64,000 bases of DNA from Bacteroides luti (GTDB lineage: Bacteria > Bacteroidota > Bacteroidia > Bacteroidales > Bacteroidaceae), in the NCBI RefSeq assembly GCF_900128905.1, contig NZ_FQTV01000001.1:360882-424881 (forward strand). Reading direction: 5' to 3'. The position numbers and the translations under genes were made by a program. The notes beneath the pieces were generated by a model that saw only the letters and a program-made list of their open reading frames with translations, did not search any database and had not been told where the DNA came from. The first letter of the stretch is position 1. Every line of letters starts with the position of its first letter. This document shows, one piece after another, positions 16,909-26,969 of the stretch.

Positions 16909-19254
16909 TTATTCAGAGAATATACTATCAATACCTCCCGGAGAGTTTGCAGGAATAGAGTCATTACCGCAAACATTATTGTTTAAATACGGGAAAACAT
17001 CCGATTCTGAATATCCTAAAGACTTATCTGCAAACACCTTTTTCATAAAAATACCCCAAATAGGAAGTGCCATTGCAGCTCCTTGTCCATAGAACATTGT
17101 ATCGAAGTGAATATCACGATCTTCACCTCCTACCCAACATCCGGTAACAAGCTTTGGAGTAAACCCTACGAACCATCCATCTGAGTTACGTTGAGTTGTT
17201 CCTGTTTTACCTCCTACATCTGCACTAGTATAACGACGCACTCTCATACCTGTACCTTCATTAATAACCGCACGCAACATAGTCAACATTTTAGATGCAC
17301 TGGATGCACTAATTACTTCCTCCATTTGCGGATGGAATGTTGCTATCACATTGCCTTCATTATCTTCTATTTTAGTAACTAACATGGGTTCACAGCGAAG
17401 TCCGTTATTTACAAAAGCGGTATAAGCGCTTACCATTTCTCCAACAGATATTTCACAAGGTCCTAAACAAAGAGAAGGACTAGCTACTATATTACGGTTC
17501 TTCACTCCAAAACGATGAATTAAACGTACTAAAGAAGAAGCGTTTAATCTACTCATAAGATAAGCAGAAATCCAGTTATTTGAATTTGCAAGTCCCCATT
17601 TAAGAGTAACCATCTCTCCATATCTCTTGCTGGAAGTATTACGTGGAGTCCATGATTCTCCAGCAGCAGTAATTAGAGTTTGAGGTACATTACGGGTAAC
17701 ATCGCAAGGAGTGAAACCATTTTCCATAGCAAGTGCGTAAAGGAAAGGTTTAATTGTTGATCCGACCTGACGACGTCCTACTTCAGCCATGTCATATTGG
17801 AAGAATGCATAATTCGGTCCACCAACATAAGCTTTCACCGCTCCTGAAGTTGGATCCATCGACATAAATCCGGCTCTCAGGAAGAATTTATAATATTTGA
17901 TCGAGTCCATTGGAGTCATCACAGTATCTTTCACTCCATGCCAGGTAAACACAGACATTTGTTCCGGAGTTTTAAATGCTTTAAGGATATCACTTTCTGA
18001 ATATCCTGCATTTCTCATTGTGTTATATCGTTCCGACTGTCGCACAGAGCGCATCATAATATCTTTCACCTGTTCCCTTGTCAACTGATTTGTGAATGGA
18101 GCAGTACTTTTCCCTCTTTTTTCTTTAAAGAAAAGTGGTTGCAAATAATGTCCTACATGTTCTTCTACAGCTTCTTCAGCATACTGTTGCATATGAGAAT
18201 CAATTGTAGTATAGATCTTTAAACCATCCGTATAAATATTATAGCTGGTTCCATCTTTCTTTCTATTCTTAGAGCACCATCCGTAAAGAGGATTATTTTC
18301 CCAAGCTAAAGAGTCTTCATAAAACTTCTGAGTTTGCCATGATGCATAATCTTCTCTGTGAGGCTCTTTTGCCGTCATTATTATTCGAAGATATTCACGG
18401 AAGTAAGTTGCCAGACCTTCTTTATGGTCTACACGATGAAATTTAAGCCTTAAAGGGATTTGCATTAAAGAATCTCTTTCTTCCTCAGTAATATAATCAG
18501 CCTTTCTCATCTGATCAAGCACCACATTTCTACGTTGCTCTACAAGCTCTCTACGGCGCACAGGATTGAATAGAGATGAGTTTTTACACATACCTACCAA
18601 GGTAGCAGCTTCTTCAATTGTCAGATCTGCAGGATCTTTTGAGAAATAAGTATTCGCAGCCGTTTTAATACCTACAGCGTTATTACCAAAATCATACTTA
18701 TTAAAATACATAGTAAGAAGCTCTTCTTTTGTATAGTAACGTTCCAGCTTTACTGCTATAACCCACTCAATAGGTTTCTGAAACAAACGTTCCATAAAGT
18801 TTCCGGCACCCGGAGAGTAAAGTTGTTTGGACAGTTGCTGAGTAATGGTACTACCTCCACCAGCATTTTTCTGCAAAAAGATTCCACGTTTTACTATAGC
18901 GCGTCCCAATGCTCGGATATCAATACCGGAATGTTCTTCGAAACGAACATCTTCGGTAGCAATTAAAGCATCTATCAACGAGTGCGACATATCTTTATAG
19001 CCAACATAGACTCTATTTTCCTTACTCAAAGACCATGTTCCAAGAGTTTTTCCATCACTCGAAAGAATTTCTGAAGCAAATTTATAATTAGGATTTTCTA
19101 ATTCATCAACTTCGGGCATATAACCAATCCATCCCCAAGCAATAAAACAAAAGAGAACAGAACATAAAACCACAAATGTTCCGAACGCTATCCACAGCCA
19201 TCGGACAAGCCTTTTTATAGATCTCGGAGCACTTTTTACTTCGCCTTGATTCAT
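16909..19254 (-). CDS. Class A penicillin-binding protein (PBP1A-type)
   Basis: A 781-aa bifunctional peptidoglycan synthase. After a short cytoplasmic basic segment, one transmembrane helix (LWIAFGTFVVLCSVLFCFIA, residues 20-39) anchors it. The glycosyltransferase 51 domain has EDVRFEEHSGID near residue 97 and GGSTITQQ near 137. The transpeptidase domain carries SxxK as STIK (GSTIKPFLYA, near 500), SNN (LANSNNW) and KTG (GGKTGTTQ, near 675). Length and order are normal. It stands alone, divergent from pyrB. Confidence 0.96.
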   Translation of the reverse strand: MNQGEVKSAPRSIKRLVRWLWIAFGTFVVLCSVLFCFIAWGWIGYMPEVDELENPNYKFASEILSSDGKTLGTWSLSKENRVYVGYKDMSHSLIDALIATEDVRFEEHSGIDIRALGRAIVKRGIFLQKNAGGGSTITQQLSKQLYSPGAGNFMERLFQKPIEWVIAVKLERYYTKEELLTMYFNKYDFGNNAVGIKTAANTYFSKDPADLTIEEAATLVGMCKNSSLFNPVRRRELVEQRRNVVLDQMRKADYITEEERDSLMQIPLRLKFHRVDHKEGLATYFREYLRIIMTAKEPHREDYASWQTQKFYEDSLAWENNPLYGWCSKNRKKDGTSYNIYTDGLKIYTTIDSHMQQYAEEAVEEHVGHYLQPLFFKEKRGKSTAPFTNQLTREQVKDIMMRSVRQSERYNTMRNAGYSESDILKAFKTPEQMSVFTWHGVKDTVMTPMDSIKYYKFFLRAGFMSMDPTSGAVKAYVGGPNYAFFQYDMAEVGRRQVGSTIKPFLYALAMENGFTPCDVTRNVPQTLITAAGESWTPRNTSSKRYGEMVTLKWGLANSNNWISAYLMSRLNASSLVRLIHRFGVKNRNIVASPSLCLGPCEISVGEMVSAYTAFVNNGLRCEPMLVTKIEDNEGNVIATFHPQMEEVISASSASKMLTMLRAVINEGTGMRVRRYTSADVGGKTGTTQRNSDGWFVGFTPKLVTGCWVGGEDRDIHFDTMFYGQGAAMALPIWGIFMKKVFADKSLGYSESDVFPYLNNNVCGNDSIPANSPGGIDSIFSE

Positions 19255-19278
19255 TTTTTCAATATATAAGTTTCAGCG

Positions 19279-19286
19279 CAAAATTA
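19279..19286 (-). promoter_or_regulatory. Candidate -7 box for the PBP1A gene
   Basis: The minus strand reads TAATTTTG, 25 nt upstream of the ATG. Confidence 0.45.
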
Positions 19287-19334
19287 TAATAAATCTTTTA
19301 ATTAAAAGAACTTTCCAATAATCATTTTTTTCTC

Positions 19335-19342
19335 TACCTTTA
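19335..19342 (+). promoter_or_regulatory. Candidate -7 box for pyrB
   Basis: TACCTTTA differs from TAnnTTTG at the last base and lies 40 nt before the pyrB ATG. No leader peptide or attenuator hairpin is evident in this short leader. Confidence 0.4.
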
Positions 19343-19381
19343 CGCTCCGTATTGTACATTCAATGATAAATAGATAAGAAT

Positions 19382-20311
19382 ATGGAAAATAGAAGTTTAG
19401 TGACTATTGCCGAGCATTCAAAAGAGAAAATCCTCTACCTTCTAGAGATGGCAAAGCAGTTCGAGAACAATCCAAACCGAAAAATACTGGATGGAAAAGT
19501 TGTAGCAACCCTTTTTTTTGAGCCATCTACTCGTACCAGATTGAGTTTTGAAACTGCTGTAAACAGACTTGGAGGACGTGTTATTGGATTTTCAGATGCT
19601 TCAACTACAAGTTCTTCGAAAGGCGAAACACTAAAAGACACAATAATGATGGTTAGCAACTATGCCGACCTGATAATAATGCGTCATCATCTGGAAGGAG
19701 CTGCCAGATATGCAAGCGAAGTTGCTCCTATACCTATTATAAATGCTGGTGACGGAGCTAATCAACATCCTTCCCAAACAATGTTGGATCTTTACTCCAT
19801 CCAAAAAACTCAGGGAACATTAGAAAACCTGAATATATTCCTGGTAGGTGATTTAAAATACGGGCGCACCGTTCACTCTTTACTGATGGCTATGCGCCAC
19901 TTTAATCCTACTTTCCATTTCATTGCTCCTGATGAATTGAAAATGCCTGAAGAATATAAAATTTATTGCAATGAGAACAACATTAAATATGTAGAGCATA
20001 CAGATTTTACTGAAGATATTATTGCAGATGCCGACATTTTATATATGACTCGTGTTCAGCGTGAGCGATTTACAGACTTAATGGAGTATGAACGTGTGAA
20101 GAACGTATATATTTTAAGAAATAAAATGCTTGAAAAAACACGTCCTAATCTTCGTATTCTTCACCCACTTCCTAGAGTAAACGAGATTGCTTATGATGTG
20201 GATGACAATGAAAAAGCATATTATTTCCAACAAGCCCGCAACGGATTATTTGCCCGTCAGGCTATTATATGCGACGTTCTTGGCATTACTTTGGATGATA
20301 TTAAAGAATAG
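19382..20311 (+). CDS. pyrB: Aspartate carbamoyltransferase catalytic subunit
   Basis: A 309-aa enzyme for the committed step of pyrimidine synthesis. The carbamoyl-phosphate site [12 protein letters not shown] (residues 44-55), the SSSKGET loop near 80, the HPSQTMLD motif near 130 and the LHPLPR motif near 260 are all present. Length is normal for the E. coli-type catalytic chain. It is followed 52 nt later by pyrI, so a dodecameric, nucleotide-regulated holoenzyme is expected. Confidence 0.98.
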   Translation: MENRSLVTIAEHSKEKILYLLEMAKQFENNPNRKILDGKVVATLFFEPSTRTRLSFETAVNRLGGRVIGFSDASTTSSSKGETLKDTIMMVSNYADLIIMRHHLEGAARYASEVAPIPIINAGDGANQHPSQTMLDLYSIQKTQGTLENLNIFLVGDLKYGRTVHSLLMAMRHFNPTFHFIAPDELKMPEEYKIYCNENNIKYVEHTDFTEDIIADADILYMTRVQRERFTDLMEYERVKNVYILRNKMLEKTRPNLRILHPLPRVNEIAYDVDDNEKAYYFQQARNGLFARQAIICDVLGITLDDIKE

Positions 20312-20363
20312 AGTCTGTATCATCATTTATTAATTTTTTATTATTAATCAATCATTTAATTCA

Positions 20364-20840
20364 ATGAGCGAAATAAGACAAGCACTACAGGTAGCAGCTC
20401 TGAAGAACGGCACTGTAATAGATCATATACCAACAAATAAACTATTTACTGTTGTTTCATTATTAGGACTAGAACAGATGGATAGCAAGATCACCATTGG
20501 TTATAATCTGAATAGTAACAAGCTAGGAAAGAAAGGGATTATAAAAATAGCAGATAAGTTCTTTGATGATGAAGAAGTTAACCGCATATCAGTGGTCGCA
20601 CCTCATGTTAAACTGAACATAATCCGCAATTATGAAGTAGTTGAAAAGAAGGAAGTTAATATGCCCGATGAGCTGAAAGGTATTGTAAAGTGTGCAAATC
20701 CAAAGTGCATTACCAACAATGAACCTATGCCAACTCTTTTTAAAATGGTAAATAAAGAAAATGGAGTTTTCAAATGCCATTATTGCGAAAAAGAGCTGAA
20801 GAAAGAAGATATTGTATTATTGCAACGTAGAACATTATAA
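20364..20840 (+). CDS. pyrI: Aspartate carbamoyltransferase regulatory subunit
   Basis: A 158-aa allosteric subunit that binds CTP/ATP in its N-terminal domain and holds the catalytic trimers through a zinc domain. The four zinc cysteines are visible as C-x4-C ([11 protein letters not shown], near residue 110) and C-x2-C (FKCHYCEK, near residue 138). The N-terminal [11 protein letters not shown] is typical. The stop codon overlaps the next ATG as TAATG, so translation of the flavin reductase is probably coupled. Confidence 0.97.
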   Translation: MSEIRQALQVAALKNGTVIDHIPTNKLFTVVSLLGLEQMDSKITIGYNLNSNKLGKKGIIKIADKFFDDEEVNRISVVAPHVKLNIIRNYEVVEKKEVNMPDELKGIVKCANPKCITNNEPMPTLFKMVNKENGVFKCHYCEKELKKEDIVLLQRRTL

Positions 20841-21406
20841 TGAAGCAGGACTGGAAACCGGGAACAATGATTTATCCGTTACCAGCAGTATTGGTTAGCT
20901 GTGGCAGCGAGGAAAGTGAATATAACATTATTACAGTTGCATGGGTTGGTACTATTTGTACTAATCCACCTATGTGCTATATTTCTGTTCGTCCAGAACG
21001 CCACTCCTATCCCATACTAAAGAAGAACATGGAATTTGTCATTAATCTAACTACAAAGGACATGGCTTTTGCAACCGACTGGTGTGGAGTTCGCTCCGGA
21101 AAGAATTTCAATAAGTTCTCGGAAATGAAACTTACTCCAGGAAAAGCATCCGTGGTTAACGCTCCAATCATTGAAGAATCTCCCCTTTGTATTGAATGCA
21201 GGGTTAAGGAAATTATATCTCTGGGGTCGCATGATATGTTTATATCCGAAGTTGTGAATGTAAAGGCTGATGAGAAATACTTGAATGATAAAACTGGTAA
21301 ATTTGAGTTTTCAAAAAGCAATCCTTTGGTTTATGTACACGGCAATTATTTTGATCTGGGAGAAAATTTAGGCAAATTCGGCTGGTCCGTTGAGAAAAAG
21401 AAATAA
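20840..21406 (+). CDS. Flavin reductase family protein in the pyrBI operon
   Basis: A 188-aa FMN-binding split-barrel protein. MIYPLPAVLVSCG at the start, the NIITVAWVGTICTNPPM segment (residues 35-51) and SVRPERHSYPIL are typical of the family. It is a different paralogue from that at 3481-3981. The 1-nt overlap with pyrI suggests translational coupling. A direct role in pyrimidine synthesis is not known; electron supply to a flavoenzyme such as dihydroorotate dehydrogenase is only a guess from context. Confidence 0.88.
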   Translation: MKQDWKPGTMIYPLPAVLVSCGSEESEYNIITVAWVGTICTNPPMCYISVRPERHSYPILKKNMEFVINLTTKDMAFATDWCGVRSGKNFNKFSEMKLTPGKASVVNAPIIEESPLCIECRVKEIISLGSHDMFISEVVNVKADEKYLNDKTGKFEFSKSNPLVYVHGNYFDLGENLGKFGWSVEKKK

Positions 21407-21408
21407 GC

Positions 21409-22128
21409 ATGAAGAAAATAGCCTTATTTTTATTTGTTTTAGGATGGAGTTTTTCTTGCTTTGCACAGGAAGACGTAAAAAATACGCATGAAAATAAAGT
21501 CAACTTTGGTATAAAAGGAGGCTTTAATGCATCAATGTACTATATTGATGAGTTTAAAATAAAAGATATAACAATCAATGAAGTCCAGAATAATTATAAG
21601 GTAGGGCATTTTGGAGCCATATTTCTTAGAATAAACATGAAAAAGCATTTCATAGAGCCCGAACTTTCTTATCATGTGAGTAAATCCGAGATTTCTTTTG
21701 ATAAAAGAGGTTCTCAACATCCAGATATTGAACCAGATTATGCCAGTGTAAATTCTACCATCCACACTATTGAAATGCCACTGCTTTACGGATACAATTT
21801 TATAAAAGAGGGACCTTACGGCATGGCATTCTTTTTTGGACCAAAATTCAAATATATATTGAACAGTAAAAGTAAACTGGAGTTTACCAATTTCGACCAG
21901 GAAGGGATTAAAGAGAAGCTTTATCCTGTAAACATGAATGCTGTTGCCGGAGTTGGAGTGAATATTTCAAATATATTCTTTGATTTCAGATATGAAGTAG
22001 GATTAAGAAACATCTCTAAATCTGTCACTTACATAGAATCAAACTCTGATGGAACAGAAGAAGTAGCCAATATAATTTTCAAAAGAAGAAGTAATTTACT
22101 CAGTTTTTCGCTAGGAGTAATCTTTTAA
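21409..22128 (+). CDS. Outer-membrane beta-barrel protein (PorT/OMP_b-brl family)
   Basis: A 239-aa exported protein with signal peptide MKKIALFLFVLGWSFSCFAQE. The rest has alternating aromatic/polar strands ending in NLLSFSLGVIF, as expected of a small outer-membrane barrel; FGIKGGFNAS resembles the first strand of the porin-family OMP_b-brl_2 group. It begins 2 nt after the flavin reductase stop and is probably the last gene of the pyr operon. Function unknown. Confidence 0.8.
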   Translation: MKKIALFLFVLGWSFSCFAQEDVKNTHENKVNFGIKGGFNASMYYIDEFKIKDITINEVQNNYKVGHFGAIFLRINMKKHFIEPELSYHVSKSEISFDKRGSQHPDIEPDYASVNSTIHTIEMPLLYGYNFIKEGPYGMAFFFGPKFKYILNSKSKLEFTNFDQEGIKEKLYPVNMNAVAGVGVNISNIFFDFRYEVGLRNISKSVTYIESNSDGTEEVANIIFKRRSNLLSFSLGVIF

Positions 22129-22176
22129 TCTTCTTTTTTTTATCGCTATAAACTTTTAATTTCTCTTTTTTTTGGC

Positions 22177-22184
22177 TAATTTTG
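22177..22184 (+). promoter_or_regulatory. glyA promoter -7 box
   Basis: TAATTTTG, a full -7 match, with a weak TTTT at 22154-22157 as -33 at 19 bp. The leader is about 47 nt. Confidence 0.55.
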
Positions 22185-22236
22185 TGCGCTTAATAAAGAA
22201 TCTCGAGTAAAAACACTTATTATCATCATACTTAGA

Positions 22237-23517
22237 ATGAAAAGAGACGATTTAATTTTCGATATTATCGAAAAAGAGCATCAAAGACAGCTCAAAGGTA
22301 TCGAGCTGATTGCATCAGAAAATTTTGTTAGTGACCAGGTTATGCAAGCAATGGGATCTTGCCTAACAAATAAGTACGCAGAAGGCTATCCTGGCAAACG
22401 TTATTATGGCGGTTGTGAAGTAGTTGACCAAAGCGAACAAGTGGCTATTGACAGATTAAAAGAAATCTTTGGGGCTGAATGGGCAAATGTTCAACCACAC
22501 TCAGGAGCTCAGGCTAATGCTGCCGTATTCCTTGCTGTATTGAACCCTGGAGATAAGTTTATGGGATTAAATCTGGCACACGGTGGTCACCTTTCTCACG
22601 GTTCTTTAGTGAATACTTCTGGTTTAATTTATACTCCTTGCGAATATAATGTAAACAAAGAAACTGGTCGCGTAGACTATGATCAGATGGAAGAAGTAGC
22701 ACTTCGTGAAAAACCTAAGATGATTATTGGTGGTGGTTCTGCATATTCTCGTGAATGGGATTACAAACGTATGCGTCAGATTGCTGATAAAATCGGAGCT
22801 ATCTTAATGATCGACATGGCTCACCCTGCTGGTCTTATTGCTGCTGGTTTATTGGAAAATCCATTAAAATGGGCTCACATTGTAACTTCTACTACACATA
22901 AGACTCTTCGCGGTCCTCGTGGTGGTGTTATTTTAATGGGCGAAGATTTCCCTAATCCATGGGGAAAGAAAACTCCAAAGGGAGAAATCAAAATGATGTC
23001 TCAATTACTTGATTCTGCAGTATTTCCAGGAATCCAGGGCGGTCCGCTAGAACACGTAATCGCTGCTAAAGCTGTTGCTTTTGGAGAATGCTTGCAACCA
23101 GAATACAAAGAATACCAAAAACAAGTAAAGAAGAATGCTGCTGTTTTAGCACAGGCTTTAATTGACAGAGGCTTCACTATTATTTCTGGTGGAACAGATA
23201 ACCACTCTATGTTGGTTGATTTACGTGAAAAATATCCTGATTTAACTGGTAAAGTTGCAGAAAAAGCTTTGGTTTCTGCAGATATCACAGTTAACAAGAA
23301 TATGGTTCCATTCGATTCTCGTTCTGCTTTCCAAACTTCAGGTATCCGTTTAGGAACTCCTGCTATCACAACTCGTGGTGCTAAGGAAGACTTGATGATT
23401 GAAATAGCTGAAATGATTGAAACAGTTCTTTCTAACGTAGAAAATGAAGAAGTTATTACTTCAGTTCGCGAAAGAGTAAACAAAACAATGGCTAAATATC
23501 CATTATTTGCTTATTAA
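22237..23517 (+). CDS. glyA: Serine hydroxymethyltransferase
   Basis: A 426-aa PLP enzyme interconverting serine and glycine while charging tetrahydrofolate with a one-carbon unit. LIASENFVS (residues 19-29 region), the [15 protein letters not shown] stretch and the PLP lysine in [15 protein letters not shown] near residue 230 are diagnostic. It connects chemically to serA/serC at the left and fhs at the right of the window. It has its own promoter and terminator. Confidence 0.98.
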   Translation: MKRDDLIFDIIEKEHQRQLKGIELIASENFVSDQVMQAMGSCLTNKYAEGYPGKRYYGGCEVVDQSEQVAIDRLKEIFGAEWANVQPHSGAQANAAVFLAVLNPGDKFMGLNLAHGGHLSHGSLVNTSGLIYTPCEYNVNKETGRVDYDQMEEVALREKPKMIIGGGSAYSREWDYKRMRQIADKIGAILMIDMAHPAGLIAAGLLENPLKWAHIVTSTTHKTLRGPRGGVILMGEDFPNPWGKKTPKGEIKMMSQLLDSAVFPGIQGGPLEHVIAAKAVAFGECLQPEYKEYQKQVKKNAAVLAQALIDRGFTIISGGTDNHSMLVDLREKYPDLTGKVAEKALVSADITVNKNMVPFDSRSAFQTSGIRLGTPAITTRGAKEDLMIEIAEMIETVLSNVENEEVITSVRERVNKTMAKYPLFAY

Positions 23518-23541
23518 AGATTATCCGCTTCTAATTATATT

Positions 23542-23576
23542 AAAAAGGGTTGTTTAAAGTGAACAACCCTTTTTTT
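23542..23576 (+). terminator. Terminator after glyA
   Basis: AAAAAGGGTTGTT pairs with AACAACCCTTTTT around a 7-nt loop, followed by a T run: a textbook intrinsic terminator. Confidence 0.9.
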
Positions 23577-23675
23577 ATTCCTTTTCTTTGGGATAGCTAT
23601 GAAACCGTTTTCAAATATTCAATTCTCAGAGACTTAATTTTGCTTTTTGGCCAACCTCTTTTTTGTCATTATAAA

Positions 23676-23758
23676 ATAGTTGTCCCTTAAAAGTGATTAT
23701 ATTTCTGATTAAAAGTAACTCTTTATTTTTGATTTCTGAATTATTAAGGGGCGACTAT
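23676..23758. mobile_element. Possible MITE-like element, 83 bp
   Basis: Ends at 23676-23690 and 23744-23758 are inverted repeats of 15 bp with two mismatches, both of which still pair as G-U in RNA. The element has TA at both edges just outside the GTTGTCCC/GGGCGAC arms, as a TA target duplication would give. It contains no ORF. It lies in the 360-bp gap between convergent glyA and a glycosidase gene; the rest of that gap holds only the glyA terminator. A structured RNA is the alternative reading. Confidence 0.4.
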
Positions 23759-23877
23759 AATAATCAAGCAATCTGCAATTCCCTATTCGGGATTAAACAA
23801 TGATGTTACTGATAAAACAGAATCTTCTCGAAACATTCTTTAATAGAAATATTGTACTAAGAAGCAATATAAAGATT

Positions 23878-24951
23878 CTACTTAATCTTAAATACAAAGC
23901 CAGAAGCAGTCATATACTTACCTCCTTGCATAGCATTAAACATATAGGCCGGTTTACCGTTTTTGAATAATATCTGTGGCCTTTCAAATCTTCCATAACG
24001 GGTAAGATGTTTGGGTGCAGGAGGTTCTTGCAGATATGCATCCGCTCCGTACCAGCCAATCTGAGGTTTTCCCCAATGAATTCCATCTTTCGACTCAAGA
24101 TAAAGACCGACAGTATGATTATAGAATCCCATATCGCGCATTAGCATTTTGAATTTACCTTTCTGATACCAAATAAAAGCATCCTCCACTTGCTGGTTTT
24201 TACCGTATACAGAGAAGTCAATCAGCGGATTACCTTCGTATCGTACATAAGGGCCTTCAAGCTTCTTTGCTATTGCCAGACCATATTTACGATTTCCTTT
24301 AACACCATTCTTCTCCTGAGTATAATCTACATTATTCCAGGATTTGTAATAAAGCCAATACTCTCCATTTGGATGTTTGATAAATGCAGGATTTGTTGTG
24401 CAATGATCATCCCATGATCCTTCAGAGCCAGCTTCCAACAGGGGTTTATCACTCCTGGTCCAGGGACCGTTTAGTGTTGGAGCCGTAGCTAGTCCAATGC
24501 GCTTAGTATTAGTCTTTCCATTACTATTACCCATATAAAAAAGGCAATATTTGCCGTCAACGTATTCGATATGTGGATTATGACAAGTAGTGGCATCCCA
24601 ATATCCGGGACGAGGCGCAAGTACTGTTTCAACATAAGTATACGGTCCTTCAGGACGATCGGCCACGGCATGAGCAATTTCCGATTTATGAATCCAACCT
24701 CCCATTCCATATTTAGCCGGCCAGCGGGAATAAAACACATGAACCTTTCCATCCGGTCCATAAATTGGAGCTACACACCACACGTAGTAATCTTCTGTTT
24801 CAAGGATTCTTCCCATTGGAGTAAGAGACTTACAGAATTTTGAAACATCTTTCTTTTTAAAATCCTTAAAGGTATCCGGCTTATTTTGAGCCAAAGCACC
24901 TAAAGAAATTAAAAATGAAAGAATCCATATAAACTTGTCTTTCATTTTCAT
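23878..24951 (-). CDS. Secreted five-bladed beta-propeller glycoside hydrolase (GH43/GH117-like)
   Basis: A 357-aa exported protein (signal peptide MKMKDKFIWILSFLISLGALAQ). The body has repeated propeller features: APIYGPDGKVHVFYSRWP, TTCHNPHIEYVDGKYCLFYMGN, TTNPAFIKHPNGEYWLYYKS and VEDAFIWYQKGKFKMLM, with conserved acidic residues as in clan GH-F/J-type propellers. Substrate cannot be read; related Bacteroides proteins are annotated only as glycoside hydrolase family proteins. It lies 91 nt downstream of fhs, with a -7 box embedded in the fhs terminator. Confidence 0.75.
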   Translation of the reverse strand: MKMKDKFIWILSFLISLGALAQNKPDTFKDFKKKDVSKFCKSLTPMGRILETEDYYVWCVAPIYGPDGKVHVFYSRWPAKYGMGGWIHKSEIAHAVADRPEGPYTYVETVLAPRPGYWDATTCHNPHIEYVDGKYCLFYMGNSNGKTNTKRIGLATAPTLNGPWTRSDKPLLEAGSEGSWDDHCTTNPAFIKHPNGEYWLYYKSWNNVDYTQEKNGVKGNRKYGLAIAKKLEGPYVRYEGNPLIDFSVYGKNQQVEDAFIWYQKGKFKMLMRDMGFYNHTVGLYLESKDGIHWGKPQIGWYGADAYLQEPPAPKHLTRYGRFERPQILFKNGKPAYMFNAMQGGKYMTASGFVFKIK

Positions 24952-24963
24952 GTATTAAATAAT

Positions 24964-25012
24964 TAATGGGTGCAAATATATGAAGACCGATCTTCAATAT
25001 TTGCACCCATTA
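24964..25012 (-). terminator. fhs terminator hairpin containing the next gene's -7 box
   Basis: A perfect 16-bp stem (24964-24979 with 24997-25012), extended inside by TGAAGA/TCTTCA, follows fhs. The minus strand of 24973-24980 reads TATATTTG, the candidate -7 box of the glycosidase gene, 22 nt before its ATG. Confidence 0.75.
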
Positions 25013-25042
25013 TGCTGTTTTATATTCGGAAATTGATGTTGG

Positions 25043-26710
25043 TTAGCTCAATCCATCAATAAAGCCATTTACAATATCTATTCGTGTTGCCTGAGGATCT
25101 TTTGGTAAGCCCGGCATACGCATTATGTCTCCGGCAATAGCAACAATCATCTCTGCACCATTATTTATAACAATATCACGGATATGCAATTCAAAATCTG
25201 TAGCAACTCCATAAGCTTTATCATCTGCGGAGAAGGAGTACTGAGTTTTTGCAATACAGATAGGGTAATCTGAAATGCCCATGTCTTTTATAAGCTTTAG
25301 CATCTTATTTGCCTGACTGCTGAAAGTGACCATTTTTGCACCATAAATATTCTTAGCAACTTTCTCAATCTTTTCGGGTACCGAATCTTCATCTTTATAA
25401 GTAAAGGTAAGTGGTGCAGAAGGTTTTTCCTGAATAGTACGAGCCACAAGTTCTGCAAGTTCAACAGCTCCTTCGCCACCTTGAGCAAAAGCATTGTTTA
25501 CGGCAAAACCCACACCTGCCCATTCACAATACTCACGTACCATTGCTATTTCTTCTTCCGAGTCTGTGCTATACTTATTAAAAGCTACCACTACATTCTG
25601 ATGAAAAGAGCGAATATTATTGATATGCTTATCCAGATTCTTTAATCCCTCACACAGTCCGTTCAGATTAGGCTCTTTGATTTTATCGAGGCTCACTCCA
25701 CCATGCATTTTCAACCCCTGAGCAGTGGCAACAATTACTGTCAGTTTAGGTTGCAATCCGGATTTACGACACTTGATATTGAAGAACTTCTCAGCACCAA
25801 GATCGGCACCGAAGCCGGCTTCGGTAATTACATAATCGCCAAAAGACATAGCCATTTTTGTTGCAACAATAGAGTTGCAACCATGAGCAATATTAGCAAA
25901 AGGACCGCCATGTACAAAGGCTGCTGTATTTTCTGTAGTCTGAACCAAGTTGGGATGAATTGTATCTTTTAAAAGTACGGTAATGGCACCTGCTACCCCA
26001 AGATCTTTAACTGTAAAAGGTTTATCGTTGTAAGTGTATCCAAGGAGGATATTCTCAATGCGACGGCGAAGATCTTTTAAATCTCTTGCCAGACAAAGGA
26101 TAGCCATAATTTCGGAAGCAGGAGTAATATCAAATCCGGCTTCACGGGTTATGCCGTTTGCCTTTCCTCCAATACCTGTAACTATATCCCGAAGAGTACG
26201 ATCGTTTACATCAAGGACACGCTTCCAAAGAATATCTTTAAGTCCAAATCCCGAAGCCTGATTCTGATAAAGATAATTATCGAGTAAAGCGGTAATCATG
26301 TTATGCGCCGAAGTGATAGCATGAAAGTCTCCCGTAAAATGAAGATTGATATTCTCCATTGGAAGCACCTGCGCATATCCTCCACCGGCTGCTCCACCTT
26401 TCATACCGAAACATGGACCAAGGGATGGTTCGCGCAACGCCACGATTGCTTTCTTGCCTATTTTATTTAATCCTAACGCAAGACCTATTGAAACTGTTGT
26501 TTTACCAATACCGGCTTTTGTAGGAGTAATAGCGGTTACAAGAATCAGATTACTGTTCTTTACCTTATCTTCGTTTATTAAATGTACTGGAACTTTCGCA
26601 ATGTAACGGCCATAATTCTCCACCTCGTCAACAGGAATGCCCACATTACATGCTACTTTCTTTATTTTGTCTAGCTCAACGCTTCTTGCTATTTCAATAT
26701 CTGTCTTCAT
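25043..26710 (-). CDS. fhs: Formate-tetrahydrofolate ligase
   Basis: A 555-aa ATP-dependent enzyme that makes 10-formyl-THF from formate. The P-loop-like [13 protein letters not shown] (near residue 60), the [15 protein letters not shown] and FTGDFHAI segments and the [13 protein letters not shown] motif are diagnostic. I choose the ATG at 26710, since the frame's upstream ATG (26740) lies beyond a -7 box and the family normally begins with this short MKTDIEIA. With glyA it forms the one-carbon supply. Confidence 0.96.
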   Translation of the reverse strand: MKTDIEIARSVELDKIKKVACNVGIPVDEVENYGRYIAKVPVHLINEDKVKNSNLILVTAITPTKAGIGKTTVSIGLALGLNKIGKKAIVALREPSLGPCFGMKGGAAGGGYAQVLPMENINLHFTGDFHAITSAHNMITALLDNYLYQNQASGFGLKDILWKRVLDVNDRTLRDIVTGIGGKANGITREAGFDITPASEIMAILCLARDLKDLRRRIENILLGYTYNDKPFTVKDLGVAGAITVLLKDTIHPNLVQTTENTAAFVHGGPFANIAHGCNSIVATKMAMSFGDYVITEAGFGADLGAEKFFNIKCRKSGLQPKLTVIVATAQGLKMHGGVSLDKIKEPNLNGLCEGLKNLDKHINNIRSFHQNVVVAFNKYSTDSEEEIAMVREYCEWAGVGFAVNNAFAQGGEGAVELAELVARTIQEKPSAPLTFTYKDEDSVPEKIEKVAKNIYGAKMVTFSSQANKMLKLIKDMGISDYPICIAKTQYSFSADDKAYGVATDFELHIRDIVINNGAEMIVAIAGDIMRMPGLPKDPQATRIDIVNGFIDGLS

Positions 26711-26728
26711 ATATATTCGTTTAGAATG

Positions 26729-26736
26729 CAAAATTA
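26729..26736 (-). promoter_or_regulatory. Candidate fhs -7 box
   Basis: The minus strand reads TAATTTTG, 18 nt upstream of the fhs ATG, which rules out the longer start. Confidence 0.5.
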
Positions 26737-26969
26737 ACAATAAAGAACGAATGGGAATGACAAATAATGAAAAAATGAATATATATCGACTATATATTAC
26801 AAATATATATAATAACGGCCCTCATATTATAAATTTAATAGAAAAAACGAAATCTGAATAATCAAAATTGAGGGAATCAAGAAGTAATGCAAGCATAATG
26901 GCAGAATTTAAAAGAGATAAATTACATATCTGGCCGCTAATTAACATTTATTCAAAGTAACATTTCTCT

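Noticed and set aside
23001..23483. Antisense ORF of 160 aa opposite glyA
   Set aside because: It is a shadow of the SHMT coding frame with no start context or known motif.
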